40,860 bases of DNA from G020353235 sp964569555 (GTDB lineage Bacteria > Chloroflexota > Dehalococcoidia > Dehalococcoidales > JAUYDJ01): positions 1 to 40,860 of the forward strand of contig CAZMTT010000006.1 of assembly GCA_964569555.1 (NCBI GenBank), read 5' to 3'. The notes under the pieces were generated by a model that saw only the letters and a list, made by a program, of their open reading frames with translations, had not been told where the DNA came from and ran no database searches. Shown here in pieces: positions 25,822 through 34,556 of this stretch (position 1 is the first letter of the stretch; each line of letters opens with the position of its first letter). The position numbers and the translations under genes are program-made.

Positions 25822-26070
25822 TTACGGGTTAAGTTTCTTGTATTTTTCCATCAGTTGTTCTTTGGTCTCTTTATGTTTCGGGTCAGGTACGCAGCACATG
25901 TCAACCGGGCAGACCTCAGCACACTTTGGTGAGTCAAAGTGACCAACACACTCGGTGCACTTGTCGGGGTCAACGACATAGATGGTCTCTTCCTCGCGGA
26001 TGGCTTTATTCGGGCACTCCGGCTCGCAGGCACCACAGCTGATGCACTCATCGGTAATATAGTAAGCCAT
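25822..26070 (-). CDS. 2[4Fe-4S] ferredoxin
   Basis: This 82-residue electron carrier has two cluster motifs, CISCGACEPECP near the start and CTECVGHFDSPKCAEVCP, the second with the eight-residue insertion found in Chromatium-type (Alvin-like) ferredoxins. The C-terminal extension is helical and lysine-rich. AAGGAGG lies before the ATG. The gene is the last of the minus-strand run apbE-rnf-rsmD-coaD and stops at the bidirectional terminator. A soluble low-potential ferredoxin is the natural partner of the Rnf complex, though the specific pairing is inferred from co-location. Confidence 0.93.
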   Translation of the reverse strand: MAYYITDECISCGACEPECPNKAIREEETIYVVDPDKCTECVGHFDSPKCAEVCPVDMCCVPDPKHKETKEQLMEKYKKLNP

Positions 26071-26135
26071 AAAAATCTTACCTCCTTTTTCTTTTGCTCA
26101 ATCAACTGGCTTGGGTAGTCTTTTTTGCAACTGCT

Positions 26136-26621
26136 TTACATTTTGCTTTTCACCCTCTTTCTTAGCGCTGTAGCGACATGTTCCGGGACAAGGTCGCTGA
26201 TATCACCACCTAGGTTGGCGGCTTCCTTGAGCAGGGTGGAGCTGAGAAACTGATATTCCACGTTGGCCATAAGGCAGACCAGCTCAAGCTCAGGGAACAG
26301 CCTTTTGTTCATCATGGCCATATCAAATTCACGCTCGAAGTCGGCGCTCATGCGTAGTCCGCGCACCATAGCTTGTGCCTTTGTCTTCTTGGCAAAATCA
26401 ACGGTTAGCCCAGAGAAAGATTCTACCTCAACATTGGGTAACTTGGCAACCGCCTCTCTGGCCAGTTCAACCCTTTCCGCCGCGGTGAACAGGGGCTGCT
26501 TTTCGGGGGAATCATAGATACCAATGACCAGCTTGGCAAAGAGCTTGGCTGCTCTGGCCACAATATCAAGGTGCCCGTTGGTTATCGGGTCAAAAGTACC
26601 CGGGTAGATGGCAATCGTCAA
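26136..26621 (-). CDS. coaD: Phosphopantetheine adenylyltransferase
   Basis: CoaD transfers AMP to 4'-phosphopantetheine in coenzyme A synthesis. The 161-residue protein shows YPGTFDPITNGHLDI at the N-terminus with the nucleotidyltransferase T/HxGH motif, MVRGLRMSADFEREFDMAMMN in the middle, and FLSSTLLKEAA in the C-terminal half. The start is TTG at 26619-26621, overlapping the rsmD stop as TTGA; GGAGG seven bases upstream supports this rare start. The rsmD-coaD order is a common bacterial pair. Confidence 0.96.
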   Translation of the reverse strand: MTIAIYPGTFDPITNGHLDIVARAAKLFAKLVIGIYDSPEKQPLFTAAERVELAREAVAKLPNVEVESFSGLTVDFAKKTKAQAMVRGLRMSADFEREFDMAMMNKRLFPELELVCLMANVEYQFLSSTLLKEAANLGGDISDLVPEHVATALRKRVKSKM

Positions 26622-27172
26622 GATTTAGCCTCCTTTTGGTATATGGCAATACAGCTATCACCATGGCGGTGCTCTTTGGTCAGGCTTAACTCGGCATAGC
26701 TCGCCTCCAGAGAGAGGTGGGGGGAGTGGGTTACCACCAGGACCGAATCGCCGCCCACCAGTTTGGAGATAGCCAGCTGGTCTATCACCCTGCCGATGGT
26801 TGAGTTGGCATAGGGCGGGTCCATCAGAATGATGCCGTACACTTTATCCAGAAAAGAGATCGCTTTGCTCACACTAGAGCAGTAAACATGTGCCCGGGCG
26901 GTTAGTTTGGTCTTGGCCAGGTTCTGCCTGATTATGGCGCAGCATCTGGGCTCCTGGTCTACAAAATCGACCCAGCCCGCCCCCCGGCTGAGCGCTTCGA
27001 TACCCAGCGCCCCGCTACCGGAGAATAAATCAAGCACCAGTTCCCAGTTACGGGTAGTATTTTCCAGGATGGAGAAGATGGCTCCCCGGACTAGATCGGT
27101 TGCCGGTCGAATAGCAACCCCTTTTGGCACTTTAAGTCGGTGACCTTTCGCCTCACCAGCAATGACACGCAT
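26618..27172 (-). CDS. rsmD: 16S rRNA (guanine966-N2)-methyltransferase
   Basis: RsmD methylates G966 of 16S rRNA during 30S assembly. The 184-residue protein starts with MRVIAGEAKGHRLKVPKG and contains the SAM-binding VLDLFSGSGALGIEALSRGA and the catalytic MDPPY motif. It lies 30 bases after rnfB on the same strand and overlaps coaD by four bases. Its stop codon doubles as part of the coaD TTG start. Nothing unusual in length. Confidence 0.95.
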   Translation of the reverse strand: MRVIAGEAKGHRLKVPKGVAIRPATDLVRGAIFSILENTTRNWELVLDLFSGSGALGIEALSRGAGWVDFVDQEPRCCAIIRQNLAKTKLTARAHVYCSSVSKAISFLDKVYGIILMDPPYANSTIGRVIDQLAISKLVGGDSVLVVTHSPHLSLEASYAELSLTKEHRHGDSCIAIYQKEAKS

Positions 27173-27202
27173 TATTTGCTTTCGCTCTCACTACCTTTCG
27201 GC

Positions 27203-28057
27203 TCAGGCGCTCAGGGCAGGGACTTTTGGTTTTCTGACTTTGGTGAAATCAGCCAGGGTATCTGATTCGCATACTTCAATGCATTTACCGCAGAGGGTGC
27301 ATTTATCCTGGTCGATGATGGGGAGAGCTCTCTCCTTATCCCACTCAATGGCGTGTATTCCCTCTTCCTCGCAGGCCTTGAAGCACTTTCGGCAGTGGGT
27401 ACAACCGTATGGGCACTTCTCTCTGCCCGGAATATCTTTTAGTGGTCCGTAGCTACAGAGGAAGGCAATCTTGGTCCCGGCCGGCACCAGCTCAATGAGG
27501 TCCAGCGGGCATTCGGGCACACACAGGCCGCAGCCGTTACACTTCTCCGGGTCAACGACGACGATGTCTTTCTCTTCATCAATATAGATGGCGTCTTGAG
27601 GGCAGACATCAATGCAGTCACCCAGGCCATAGCAGGCATAGGGGCATTTTTTGTAGCCGTGGAGAAGCTGGGCGGCTCCCTTGCAGGTATTAATTCCAGA
27701 GTAATCGCAGATAACCTCTGATTTGCCGCCACAGTGGACGAGCGCTCTTTTGTTCAGGCTTTCGGTGTCAACGGTTATGCCGAGGGCGGCTTCAATTTTT
27801 TTCACATTCTCTTCGTCCTGAAGTAATGTGGCGCAGGGGGCATTGCTAAGTTCATCAGGGTCCTTGACCACTGCCTGGGCGTAGGCGAAACAGCCGGGAT
27901 AGCCGCAGGCACCGCAGTCCATCCCCGGCAGGTGCTCGTTTACCTCCTCCATCTTCTCCAGCCCCTGCACCTTGCGCGGCACAACCACACTTACGATGTA
28001 GATTAATATGGCGGCGGTGAGCCCGATTGCGGTTAGTATCAGCATCGTGATTAGCAT
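27203..28057 (-). CDS. rnfB: Rnf complex subunit B (iron-sulfur)
   Basis: RnfB is the likely entry point for ferredoxin electrons in the ferredoxin:NAD+ oxidoreductase that pumps Na+ or H+. One N-terminal helix (LILTAIGLTAAILIYIV) anchors it. The MDCGACGYPGCFAYAQAV motif binds one [4Fe-4S] cluster. Several more 4Fe-4S motifs follow: CPYACYGLGDCIDVCP, CNGCGLCVPECP, CPYGCTHCRKCFKACEEEG and CTLCGKCIEVCE. The 284-residue length is normal for the anaerobe-type protein. It lies 127 bases after rnfA, the largest internal gap in the cluster, with no promoter or terminator I can defend. Confidence 0.95.
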   Translation of the reverse strand: MLITMLILTAIGLTAAILIYIVSVVVPRKVQGLEKMEEVNEHLPGMDCGACGYPGCFAYAQAVVKDPDELSNAPCATLLQDEENVKKIEAALGITVDTESLNKRALVHCGGKSEVICDYSGINTCKGAAQLLHGYKKCPYACYGLGDCIDVCPQDAIYIDEEKDIVVVDPEKCNGCGLCVPECPLDLIELVPAGTKIAFLCSYGPLKDIPGREKCPYGCTHCRKCFKACEEEGIHAIEWDKERALPIIDQDKCTLCGKCIEVCESDTLADFTKVRKPKVPALSA

Positions 28058-28184
28058 CTATGATATCCCTCTCGAAACAGCCAGATGAGAATTAATTTTA
28101 TGCCGGTTATTTGGCTCTAAACGCTCCGATTCCTATCTTAATTATATCACCCGGTCACTGTTTATGTCTAAAAGCCCATCTGGA

Positions 28185-28763
28185 TTAGACCACCCCGCCA
28201 AAGGTAAAGACGAAGATGAGCGCCAGAATCATAGCCGAGATGAAGGCGATGGGTAATCCTTTCATTGACTTCGGTAAATCAGCCATATCCAGTTTCTCTC
28301 TTATACTGGACATCATAATCAGGGCAATGGCAAAACCAACACCGGCACCTATCCCGTTGACGATGCTCTGGATGAGGGTAAATTCCTCTCTCAGGTTGAG
28401 GAAGGTGAGCCCCAGAATAGCGCAGTTGGTGGTAATCAGGGGCAGGTATATCCCCAGGGCATTGTAGAGGGTGGCATTCGTCCGCTTGATGGTCATCTCG
28501 ACCATCTGCACCAGTGAGGCAATAATCAGGATAAACAGGACGATGTACATGAATTCAACATCAAAGGGAATCAGGATGTAGTAGTTGATTATCCAGGTAG
28601 CAACGGCGGCAATGGTCATCACCAGGGTGACGGCTATCCCCATACTGATGGCTGGCCCCAGCTTCTTGGAAACACCGAAGAAGGGGCAAAGTCCGAGATA
28701 CATCACCAGGACGATGTTGGAGGTGGTGAGCATTCTGATGAAAATTGGCAGTAAATCACTCAC
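28185..28763 (-). CDS. rnfA: Rnf complex subunit A
   Basis: RnfA is one of two homologous six-helix subunits of the Rnf core. The 192-residue protein starts with FIRMLTTSNIVLVMYLGLCPFFGVSKKL and contains the conserved ITTNCAILGL segment, whose cysteine, with that in the N-terminal LCPFF, is proposed to hold a membrane-embedded iron-sulfur cluster with RnfE. It overlaps rnfE by eight bases. Standard for the family. Confidence 0.95.
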   Translation of the reverse strand: MSDLLPIFIRMLTTSNIVLVMYLGLCPFFGVSKKLGPAISMGIAVTLVMTIAAVATWIINYYILIPFDVEFMYIVLFILIIASLVQMVEMTIKRTNATLYNALGIYLPLITTNCAILGLTFLNLREEFTLIQSIVNGIGAGVGFAIALIMMSSIREKLDMADLPKSMKGLPIAFISAMILALIFVFTFGGVV

Positions 28764-29385
28764 TCTTCAATACCCCCAATCGTCTGAATAGTGCCAGAAG
28801 CAGCCCGATGAGTAAGAACGCCCCCGGTGGCAGGATAAACAGTGCCATCGGGCTCGTACCCAGAACGGGCAGGGTAAACAGGTGGATGTCAAAGTAGGGC
28901 ACCACTTTGAAAGCCAGCTGGCCGGTGCCGAGGACCTCTCTCAGGAAAGAGATGATAATCATGGCGGTGGCAAAACCAACGGCCGCGCCCAGAGCATCGG
29001 CAATAGCCAGATGCACCGGGTGCTTGGAACCATAAGCCTCCGCCCGCCCCATTATGATACAGTTGACCACAATCAGGGGGAGGAATATCCCCAGTGAGTC
29101 GGCTAAGGTTGGAATAAAGGCTTTAAGGGTGAGGTCAACGATAGTAACAAAGCTGGCGATGACCACGATGAATATCGGTATCCGGACTACGTTGGGGACG
29201 AAATCCTTGATGGCGGATACGACGATGGCTGAGCCCAGCAGAACGAAGGCGGTGGCTAGGCTCATCCCAATCCCGTTGGTGACGCTTACGCTTACCGCCA
29301 GCGCCGGACACAAGCCTAAAGCAAGGACAAACAGCGGGTTAGTAATCACTATCCCGGACAGAAACTGTTTCCAGAATTTAGCCAT
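28756..29385 (-). CDS. rnfE: Rnf complex subunit E
   Basis: This homologue of RnfA is inserted with opposite topology. The 209-residue protein has GIVITNPLFVLALGLCPALAVS at the N-terminus and LIVVNCIIMGRAEA in the middle, supplying the two cysteines that pair with those of RnfA. Six hydrophobic helices are visible. It follows rnfG by 13 bases and overlaps rnfA by eight, as expected for a co-translated complex. Confidence 0.95.
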   Translation of the reverse strand: MAKFWKQFLSGIVITNPLFVLALGLCPALAVSVSVTNGIGMSLATAFVLLGSAIVVSAIKDFVPNVVRIPIFIVVIASFVTIVDLTLKAFIPTLADSLGIFLPLIVVNCIIMGRAEAYGSKHPVHLAIADALGAAVGFATAMIIISFLREVLGTGQLAFKVVPYFDIHLFTLPVLGTSPMALFILPPGAFLLIGLLLALFRRLGVLKSE

Positions 29386-29398
29386 TTAATCCTTTCTC

Positions 29399-29932
29399 CT
29401 AGTCCGGTATTAATTCCGCCTTGGCCATGGTGGCCGCCCTGACGCCGTCAACCACGGCTCGGGAGCTTATCGTTGCCCCGGTGATGGCGTCCACTTTGCC
29501 GCCATCCCGTGTCAGGTTTATCTCGCCGGTATCCAGACCGACGAATCTGTCGGTGAAGTTAGGCGTAAGTATCTTGTCGCCCAGCCCCGGAGTCTCAGCA
29601 TGGGAGATTACGGCGATACCTCTCAGGGTGGTCCTGTTCTCCAGCCCGACCACGATATCAATCTCCCCGCCGTAACCGGTACCTGTCGCCAGAAAGGCGT
29701 AACCTACCTTGCTGCCATCGGAAGATATGGTATATATCTCGGTAGATTCATCAAATTCATAGGCGCTCATTTCCGGGAATAGCTGGTTGAGCATGCGCTG
29801 AATCTTCAGTTCCTTCTGGTACTGGATGGTATCGCGGGTAAAGCTGTCCATTCCGGAAAGCACCGCTACCGATATGAAAACGACCACAGTAAGGGCTAGT
29901 ATGGGATAATATGTGCCTAACTTATCCTTCAC
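29399..29932 (-). CDS. rnfG: Rnf complex subunit G, flavinylated
   Basis: RnfG carries covalently bound FMN on the outer face of the membrane. The 177-residue protein has one N-terminal helix (ILALTVVVFISVAVLSG) and an FMN-binding domain ending in DAITGATISS. Thr154 of TGAT is the expected FMN attachment residue for ApbE. It overlaps rnfD by 11 bases and precedes rnfE. Normal length. Confidence 0.94.
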   Translation of the reverse strand: MKDKLGTYYPILALTVVVFISVAVLSGMDSFTRDTIQYQKELKIQRMLNQLFPEMSAYEFDESTEIYTISSDGSKVGYAFLATGTGYGGEIDIVVGLENRTTLRGIAVISHAETPGLGDKILTPNFTDRFVGLDTGEINLTRDGGKVDAITGATISSRAVVDGVRAATMAKAELIPD

Positions 29933-31019
29933 TTTTCGCCTTCTTTAAATGCTTTAGACCGAACGGTTTGGCCATAGTATAGCGGTCAATAAGCGGGGTG
30001 AGGGCGTTCATCAACAGTATGGAGAAACACACCCCCTCCGGCATACCGCCCAGTATGCGGACGATTACGGTGACCACCCCGCAGCCGATGCCGAATATTA
30101 TTTTACCTTTAGTAGTCAGGGGGGAGGTGACATAATCAGTCGCCATAAAGAAAGCCCCCAGCATGACTCCCCCCGCCATGACATGGAACAGGGGGTCCTG
30201 ACCGGGCCAGATGAAGGTGAGCAGGGCCACGGTGCCGATGTAGGTTACCGGGATATGCCAGCTGATTATCCCCACCGCTAACAGTATTCCCCCGCCAATC
30301 AGTATCGCCAGGACCGAGGTCTCACCCAGTGAGCCCCCGATGTTACCCAGAAATAGGTTCCAGTACAGCGTTCCGGTATCGGCGGGCGGGACGAAGCTCA
30401 AGCCGAGTGGAGTGGCGGTGGTTACCGCATCCCAGCTGAAGCCCATTGGCGCCACCCAGGTGGTGGTCTCGGCCAGCCAGCAGGCCATCAGAAAGGCTCG
30501 GCCGCCTAGGGCCGGGTTGAATATATTGAAGCCCAGCCCGCCGAAGGCTTCTTTCACGATGGCAATGGAAAAGATGGCGCCGATGGCTACCATCCACAAC
30601 GGCAGGGTGGGGGGGAGGACCAGGGCGAGTAGAAGCCCGGTAAGCACGGCGCTGCCATCCATAATGAAGGGCCGCCCCCTTAGTTTCTTGACTGCCCACT
30701 CGGTGGCGACGGCGCTGACAATGGCGACGGCGCACACGGTGAGGGCGTAGAAACCGTAGAAATATACGGCGGCGGCGGTAGGAAAGAGGAGAGCGGCGAC
30801 CACCAGATACATTATCTTGCTGGTGGAGTACCAGCTCTTCAGATGGGGTGCGGCTGCGATTAAGAACCGCTGCCTCAGCGTCTCTGCCTCGCTTATTGCT
30901 TCCGCTTCGGCTTCAGCCGGCGCTTCTTCTTTTACGGGCGCGGCTTCGGCAGTCGCTTCTTCTTTAGGCGCCTCTTCGGCGGTTGCCTCTTCTTTGGCAG
31001 TCGCTTCTTCTTCGGTCAC
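29922..31019 (-). CDS. rnfD: Rnf complex subunit D with acidic N-terminal extension
   Basis: RnfD is a membrane subunit with covalent FMN and is thought to form part of the ion path. From GTG 31019, which overlaps the rnfC stop as GTGA, it has 365 residues. Residues 1-48 are almost only E, A, K, P and T, in imperfect repeats such as KEEATAEEAP. The conserved protein begins around LRQRFLIAAAPHLKS. Thr203 in DAVTTATP is the expected FMN site. The open frame extends upstream to 31115, but that stretch lies inside rnfC in another frame and has no ribosome binding site. The acidic lead is unusual for RnfD. Confidence 0.92.
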   Translation of the reverse strand: MTEEEATAKEEATAEEAPKEEATAEAAPVKEEAPAEAEAEAISEAETLRQRFLIAAAPHLKSWYSTSKIMYLVVAALLFPTAAAVYFYGFYALTVCAVAIVSAVATEWAVKKLRGRPFIMDGSAVLTGLLLALVLPPTLPLWMVAIGAIFSIAIVKEAFGGLGFNIFNPALGGRAFLMACWLAETTTWVAPMGFSWDAVTTATPLGLSFVPPADTGTLYWNLFLGNIGGSLGETSVLAILIGGGILLAVGIISWHIPVTYIGTVALLTFIWPGQDPLFHVMAGGVMLGAFFMATDYVTSPLTTKGKIIFGIGCGVVTVIVRILGGMPEGVCFSILLMNALTPLIDRYTMAKPFGLKHLKKAKSEG

Positions 31020-32344
31020 TTGTTGGCTTTCCTCTTGGCCAGTTCTTTCTTGGCTACCTTTATATATTGCACTATCGGTATGCGGGCGGGACAGGCATAG
31101 GCGCAGCTTCCGCACTCCACGCAGTTATTGACATAGGCCTCTTCCGCGGCATCATACCGGCCGGTCTTGGCGTATTTGGTGAGCAGGGTCGGCATGAGTC
31201 GCATCGGGCAGACCCCCAGGCACCGCCCGCAGCTGATGCACTCCTGCTCTTTTACCGGGACGCTTTCCCTCACCAGCACACAGCTGGTTCCCTTGGTGAC
31301 CGGGAAGTCAAGGTCGAAGTGGGAGATACCCATCATCGGCCCGCCCAGGATAATCTCGTTGGCGCCTTCCTCCATGCCCCCGCAGTATTCTATCAGATTT
31401 CTTAGCGGGGTGCCGATTCTGACCAGCAGGTTTTTCGGCTGCTTGACGGCGCCGGTAACAGTAACCACCCTTTCAATCAGGGGTTTACCCTCAAAGATGG
31501 TGTCATGAATCGCCTTGGCCGTGCCCACGTTCTGAACAACAACGCCAACATCCATCGGCAGCCCGCCGATGGGGACTTCCCGTCCCAGTATTACCTCAAT
31601 CAGGGTTTTTTCGGCACCGGTCGGGTATTTCGATTTCAGGGGGACTATTTTGAAGTCCCGGGCAAAGTCTGACTTTGAAATCAGCTCTTCTAGGTGCTCA
31701 ATGGCGTCCTCTTTGTTGTCCTCGATACCGATATAGACATTCTGGGGGGCGAGCACCTTGCGGATAATATTAAGTCCGGAGAGCACCTGCTCACCGTATT
31801 CCAGCATAATCCGGTGGTCGGCGGTGACGAATGGCTCGCACTCGCAGCCATTGAGGATTACGCTGTCTATCTTCTTGTCTTTGGGGGGTTGCAGTTTAAC
31901 ATGGGTGGGGAAGGCAGCGCCGCCCATGCCGACGATGCCGGCCTCTTTGACCATTTCGATAATCTTCTTTGCCGAGAGCGACTTCGGGTCCTTGGCTTTT
32001 TCCAGCTCCACCCACTTGTCGGCACCATCAGAAGTTATGGCCAGGGTCTTGGTCAGTTCTCCGGTGGGCGGATTTATGACCACGCTGCCGCCACTTATCT
32101 CACCGGAGAGGGTGGCATGGACCGGGGCACTGATAAACTTCTCTGATTCGCCTATCTTCTGCCCGGTCAGCACCTCGGCACCTCTGGAGACGAGGGGAGC
32201 ATTCTCGGCCCCGATATGCTGCTGCATGGGGATAATTACCTTTTCCGGTAGCGGGAGAGGCTCAATGGGGCTGTTGGCGGTAATCTTGCTCTCCGGCAAC
32301 TTTGCCCCGCGTCGCGCCCCGGTTAGTTTTAGCCTGATATCCAC
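31016..32344 (-). CDS. rnfC: Rnf complex subunit C (NADH/FMN/iron-sulfur)
   Basis: RnfC is the cytoplasmic subunit that reacts with NAD+/NADH. The 442-residue protein has a glycine-rich nucleotide region (IVGMGGAAFPTHVKL), the GCECEPFVTADHRIML segment, a GTAKAIHDTI region and two [4Fe-4S] motifs, CISCGRCLGVCP and CVECGSCAYACP. The start is GTG at 32342-32344 with GAGG eight bases upstream. It begins the rnfCDGEAB order seen in clostridial anaerobes and follows apbE by 13 bases. Confidence 0.95.
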   Translation of the reverse strand: MDIRLKLTGARRGAKLPESKITANSPIEPLPLPEKVIIPMQQHIGAENAPLVSRGAEVLTGQKIGESEKFISAPVHATLSGEISGGSVVINPPTGELTKTLAITSDGADKWVELEKAKDPKSLSAKKIIEMVKEAGIVGMGGAAFPTHVKLQPPKDKKIDSVILNGCECEPFVTADHRIMLEYGEQVLSGLNIIRKVLAPQNVYIGIEDNKEDAIEHLEELISKSDFARDFKIVPLKSKYPTGAEKTLIEVILGREVPIGGLPMDVGVVVQNVGTAKAIHDTIFEGKPLIERVVTVTGAVKQPKNLLVRIGTPLRNLIEYCGGMEEGANEIILGGPMMGISHFDLDFPVTKGTSCVLVRESVPVKEQECISCGRCLGVCPMRLMPTLLTKYAKTGRYDAAEEAYVNNCVECGSCAYACPARIPIVQYIKVAKKELAKRKANK

Positions 32345-32357
32345 TCAGTTAACCTCA

Positions 32358-33353
32358 CTACATGAGATAGCTTGATAATCCAGAAGAGCGGTGTATATTT
32401 CGCTCCGTATCTACTATTAAGCACTCAACGCCGTCCAGCGATTCCACCAGCTCCATGCCCGCTTCCGGCCCCATCACAAATACCGAGGTTGCCAGCACGT
32501 CAGCCTGAGTGCCGCTTTCGGCAATAACGGTAACGCTGATGCACTCGTTGGCTGAGAAACCGGTCTTGGGATTGATGATGTGATGCGCCGTCTTTTCCGG
32601 GTTGAAGTAGCGCTGGTAGTTTCCTGAGGTGGCGATGGCTTTATCGGCGAATTGAAAGGCAGCCAGGGACTGGCTGGTATCATCCGGGTTCACCAGGGCA
32701 ACATTCCACAGCTCGCCCTCTGGTTTGGCGCCTATCGTGGCCATGTCGCCACCGGCATCCACCAGGGCGTGCTCAATGCCCATCTGGCTCAGGACGGCGA
32801 GCGCCTCGTCAACGGCATAGCCCTTGGCGATGCCGCCGAGGGTAATTTCCATACCTTCTTTCTGGAAGGATATCCGATTTTCGTTGATGCTTATATTATC
32901 TAGGTCAATGAGGCTTAGCGTCTCATCTATCTTACTTTGCTGAACCTCTGGGCTCTCTTCCCAGAGACCACCCTCCCACAATTCCAGAAGTGGCTGTACG
33001 GCGATATTAAAGCTTCCGTCGGTCAGTTCATAGTAGTCGAGGGACAGGGTCATCAGCTTAAACAGGTCTGCCGAGGGGTTTTCCAGATATCCGTTCTGGT
33101 TGAGTTGGAAGGCTTCGCTTTGGCTATCATAGATTGAGGCAATTTTCTCTATTTCTTCCATTCGGGTGAAGGCGGCATTCAGGGCGGTTTCAGCGGTATC
33201 GGCATCAGTGTAAACAACGATTTTAACGTAGGTATCCATTAAAGAGCGGGTCTCTTCAAACTTACTGATTGGTTGGGCGGAGCAGGTAGTTGAACCGAGT
33301 ACCACAATGAACAGTATCAGCAGGCCCGCTATGACTTGATAGGCTCTCTTCAT
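32358..33353 (-). CDS. apbE: FAD:protein FMN transferase
   Basis: ApbE uses FAD to attach FMN covalently to threonine in exported flavoproteins; RnfG and RnfD are its obvious targets here. The 331-residue protein has an N-terminal hydrophobic signal ending near Cys24; the preceding STT is a poor lipobox, so lipid attachment is uncertain. LMDTYVKIVVYT, LGGIAKGYAVDEAL, and DAGGDMATIG are the family motifs, with HHIINPKTGFSA near the C-terminus. It is the first gene of the rnf run, and its upstream region is shared with the divergent nuo operon. The ribosome binding site is weak. Confidence 0.94.
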   Translation of the reverse strand: MKRAYQVIAGLLILFIVVLGSTTCSAQPISKFEETRSLMDTYVKIVVYTDADTAETALNAAFTRMEEIEKIASIYDSQSEAFQLNQNGYLENPSADLFKLMTLSLDYYELTDGSFNIAVQPLLELWEGGLWEESPEVQQSKIDETLSLIDLDNISINENRISFQKEGMEITLGGIAKGYAVDEALAVLSQMGIEHALVDAGGDMATIGAKPEGELWNVALVNPDDTSQSLAAFQFADKAIATSGNYQRYFNPEKTAHHIINPKTGFSANECISVTVIAESGTQADVLATSVFVMGPEAGMELVESLDGVECLIVDTERNIHRSSGLSSYLM

Positions 33354-33528
33354 TATTTCTTACACCAATTTACCATCGCTTCGGCACCACCTCCCCATAA
33401 CGCAATTATTCCCCTCCACGGTGGCACGTGCTTATAGCTTTTTGATAAAGGCTGGAAATGCGGGAAGCATTCTTGGTTATTCTGCCATAAAAAAGAAAAA
33501 AAAGCAATAGTTTCAGGGTAAAAACCTC

Positions 33529-33557
33529 TTGTCACCAAAAAATTATTGTGATAGACT
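33529..33557 (+). promoter_or_regulatory. Candidate nuo operon promoter
   Basis: TTGTCA (33529-33534), a 17-base spacer and TAGACT (33552-33557) precede nuoA, giving a leader of about 25 bases with GGGAGG before the GTG start. The 235-base gap to apbE is AT-rich in its middle; I could not choose a single promoter for apbE on the other strand. Confidence 0.5.
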
Positions 33558-33588
33558 AGGGCGGGCTATTTAAGACGGGAGGCATATA

Positions 33589-33960
33589 GTGCTGGCAGAC
33601 TTCGGGCTCGTCGCTTTGTTCCTGATAGTCGCCATTATTTTTGCTGCTACCACTATTCTTATTCCGGTTACCCTCAAGTACATCAGAGTTGTCCCCAAAA
33701 AGCCCAGCGCCGCCAAGAGTTCTACCTATGAATGCGGCATGACCACCATCGGCAAGACCTGGATTCAGTTTAATTTCCGCTACTATTTCTACGCCCTTTT
33801 ATTTGTGGCACTTGATGTGCTGGTCCTTTTCCTCTACCCGTGGGCAGTGGGCCTGAGAGATCTGGGTATTTTCGCCTTTGTCGGGATGTTGATTTTTATT
33901 GCCATCGTTATCGTTGGCTATATCTATGCCTGGAGAAAGAGAGTGCTGGAATGGCAGTAG
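33589..33960 (+). CDS. nuoA: NADH-quinone oxidoreductase-type subunit A
   Basis: NuoA is a small membrane subunit at the junction between the peripheral and membrane arms of complex I. The 123-residue protein has three helices and the hallmark STYECGM loop before FNFRYYFYALLFVALDVLVLFLYPWA. The start is GTG with GGGAGG upstream. It overlaps nuoB by ten bases. It is the first gene of the operon. Confidence 0.95.
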   Translation: MLADFGLVALFLIVAIIFAATTILIPVTLKYIRVVPKKPSAAKSSTYECGMTTIGKTWIQFNFRYYFYALLFVALDVLVLFLYPWAVGLRDLGIFAFVGMLIFIAIVIVGYIYAWRKRVLEWQ

Positions 33961-34556
33961 AGAAACTACCAGGACGATATATTTATGATGATAAAGAGCT
34001 TGACCGGAGTGAGGGTGAGGGGATAGAGGCGCTGAAGGCGCACAGTCAGGACGTTATCCCCGACCCGAATAAGTGGCTGGAGGAGGAACTTAAAGCCAAC
34101 GTATTGCTGACCACCGTGGATGCCCTTCTTAACTGGGCAAGGCGTTCCTCTCTCTGGCCGGTACTTTTTGCGCCGGCTTGCTGTGCTTTTGAGTTGATTT
34201 GTACCGCTGCCTCCCGTTTTGATGTTTCCCGATTTGGCATGGAAATCATGCGCGCTTCGCCACGGCAGGCTGACCTGATGATTACCGCCGGTACCATAAC
34301 CTGGAAGATGGCACCTCAGGTGAAGCGAATCTATGACCAGATGGCTGAGCCCAAGTGGGTAATCGCCATGGGGGCGTGTGCCATCAGCGGTGGCATCTTT
34401 ACCGGTTCTTATGCGGTGGTGCCCGGTTATAACCGCATCATACCGGTTGATGTCTATGTCCCCGGTTGTCCGCCGCGCCCGGAGGCGCTGCTTTACGGGA
34501 TAAGGACACTGCAAAGCAAGATAGCCAAGAGAAGCCTGCTTCAGGAGGGCAAATAG
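33951..34556 (+). CDS. nuoB: NADH-quinone oxidoreductase-type subunit B (cluster N2)
   Basis: NuoB holds the terminal [4Fe-4S] cluster N2 that reduces quinone. The 201-residue protein has the tandem CC in PACCAFELICTAASRFD, the third cysteine in MGACAISGG and the fourth in VPGCPPRPEALLYG. ATG 33951 is chosen because it overlaps the nuoA stop and starts the protein at MAVEKLPG; the frame is open further upstream but only within nuoA. A roughly 40-residue charged N-terminal segment precedes the conserved domain. Confidence 0.95.
   Translation: MAVEKLPGRYIYDDKELDRSEGEGIEALKAHSQDVIPDPNKWLEEELKANVLLTTVDALLNWARRSSLWPVLFAPACCAFELICTAASRFDVSRFGMEIMRASPRQADLMITAGTITWKMAPQVKRIYDQMAEPKWVIAMGACAISGGIFTGSYAVVPGYNRIIPVDVYVPGCPPRPEALLYGIRTLQSKIAKRSLLQEGK

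Noticed and set aside
29922..31115. RnfD starting at 31115
   Set aside because: The extra residues would be encoded inside rnfC in a different frame, and the GTG at 31019 overlaps the rnfC stop in the usual coupled manner.
33361..33425. A riboswitch (for example FMN) before apbE
   Set aside because: There are short GG/CC-rich repeats, but no conserved riboswitch core could be recognised.
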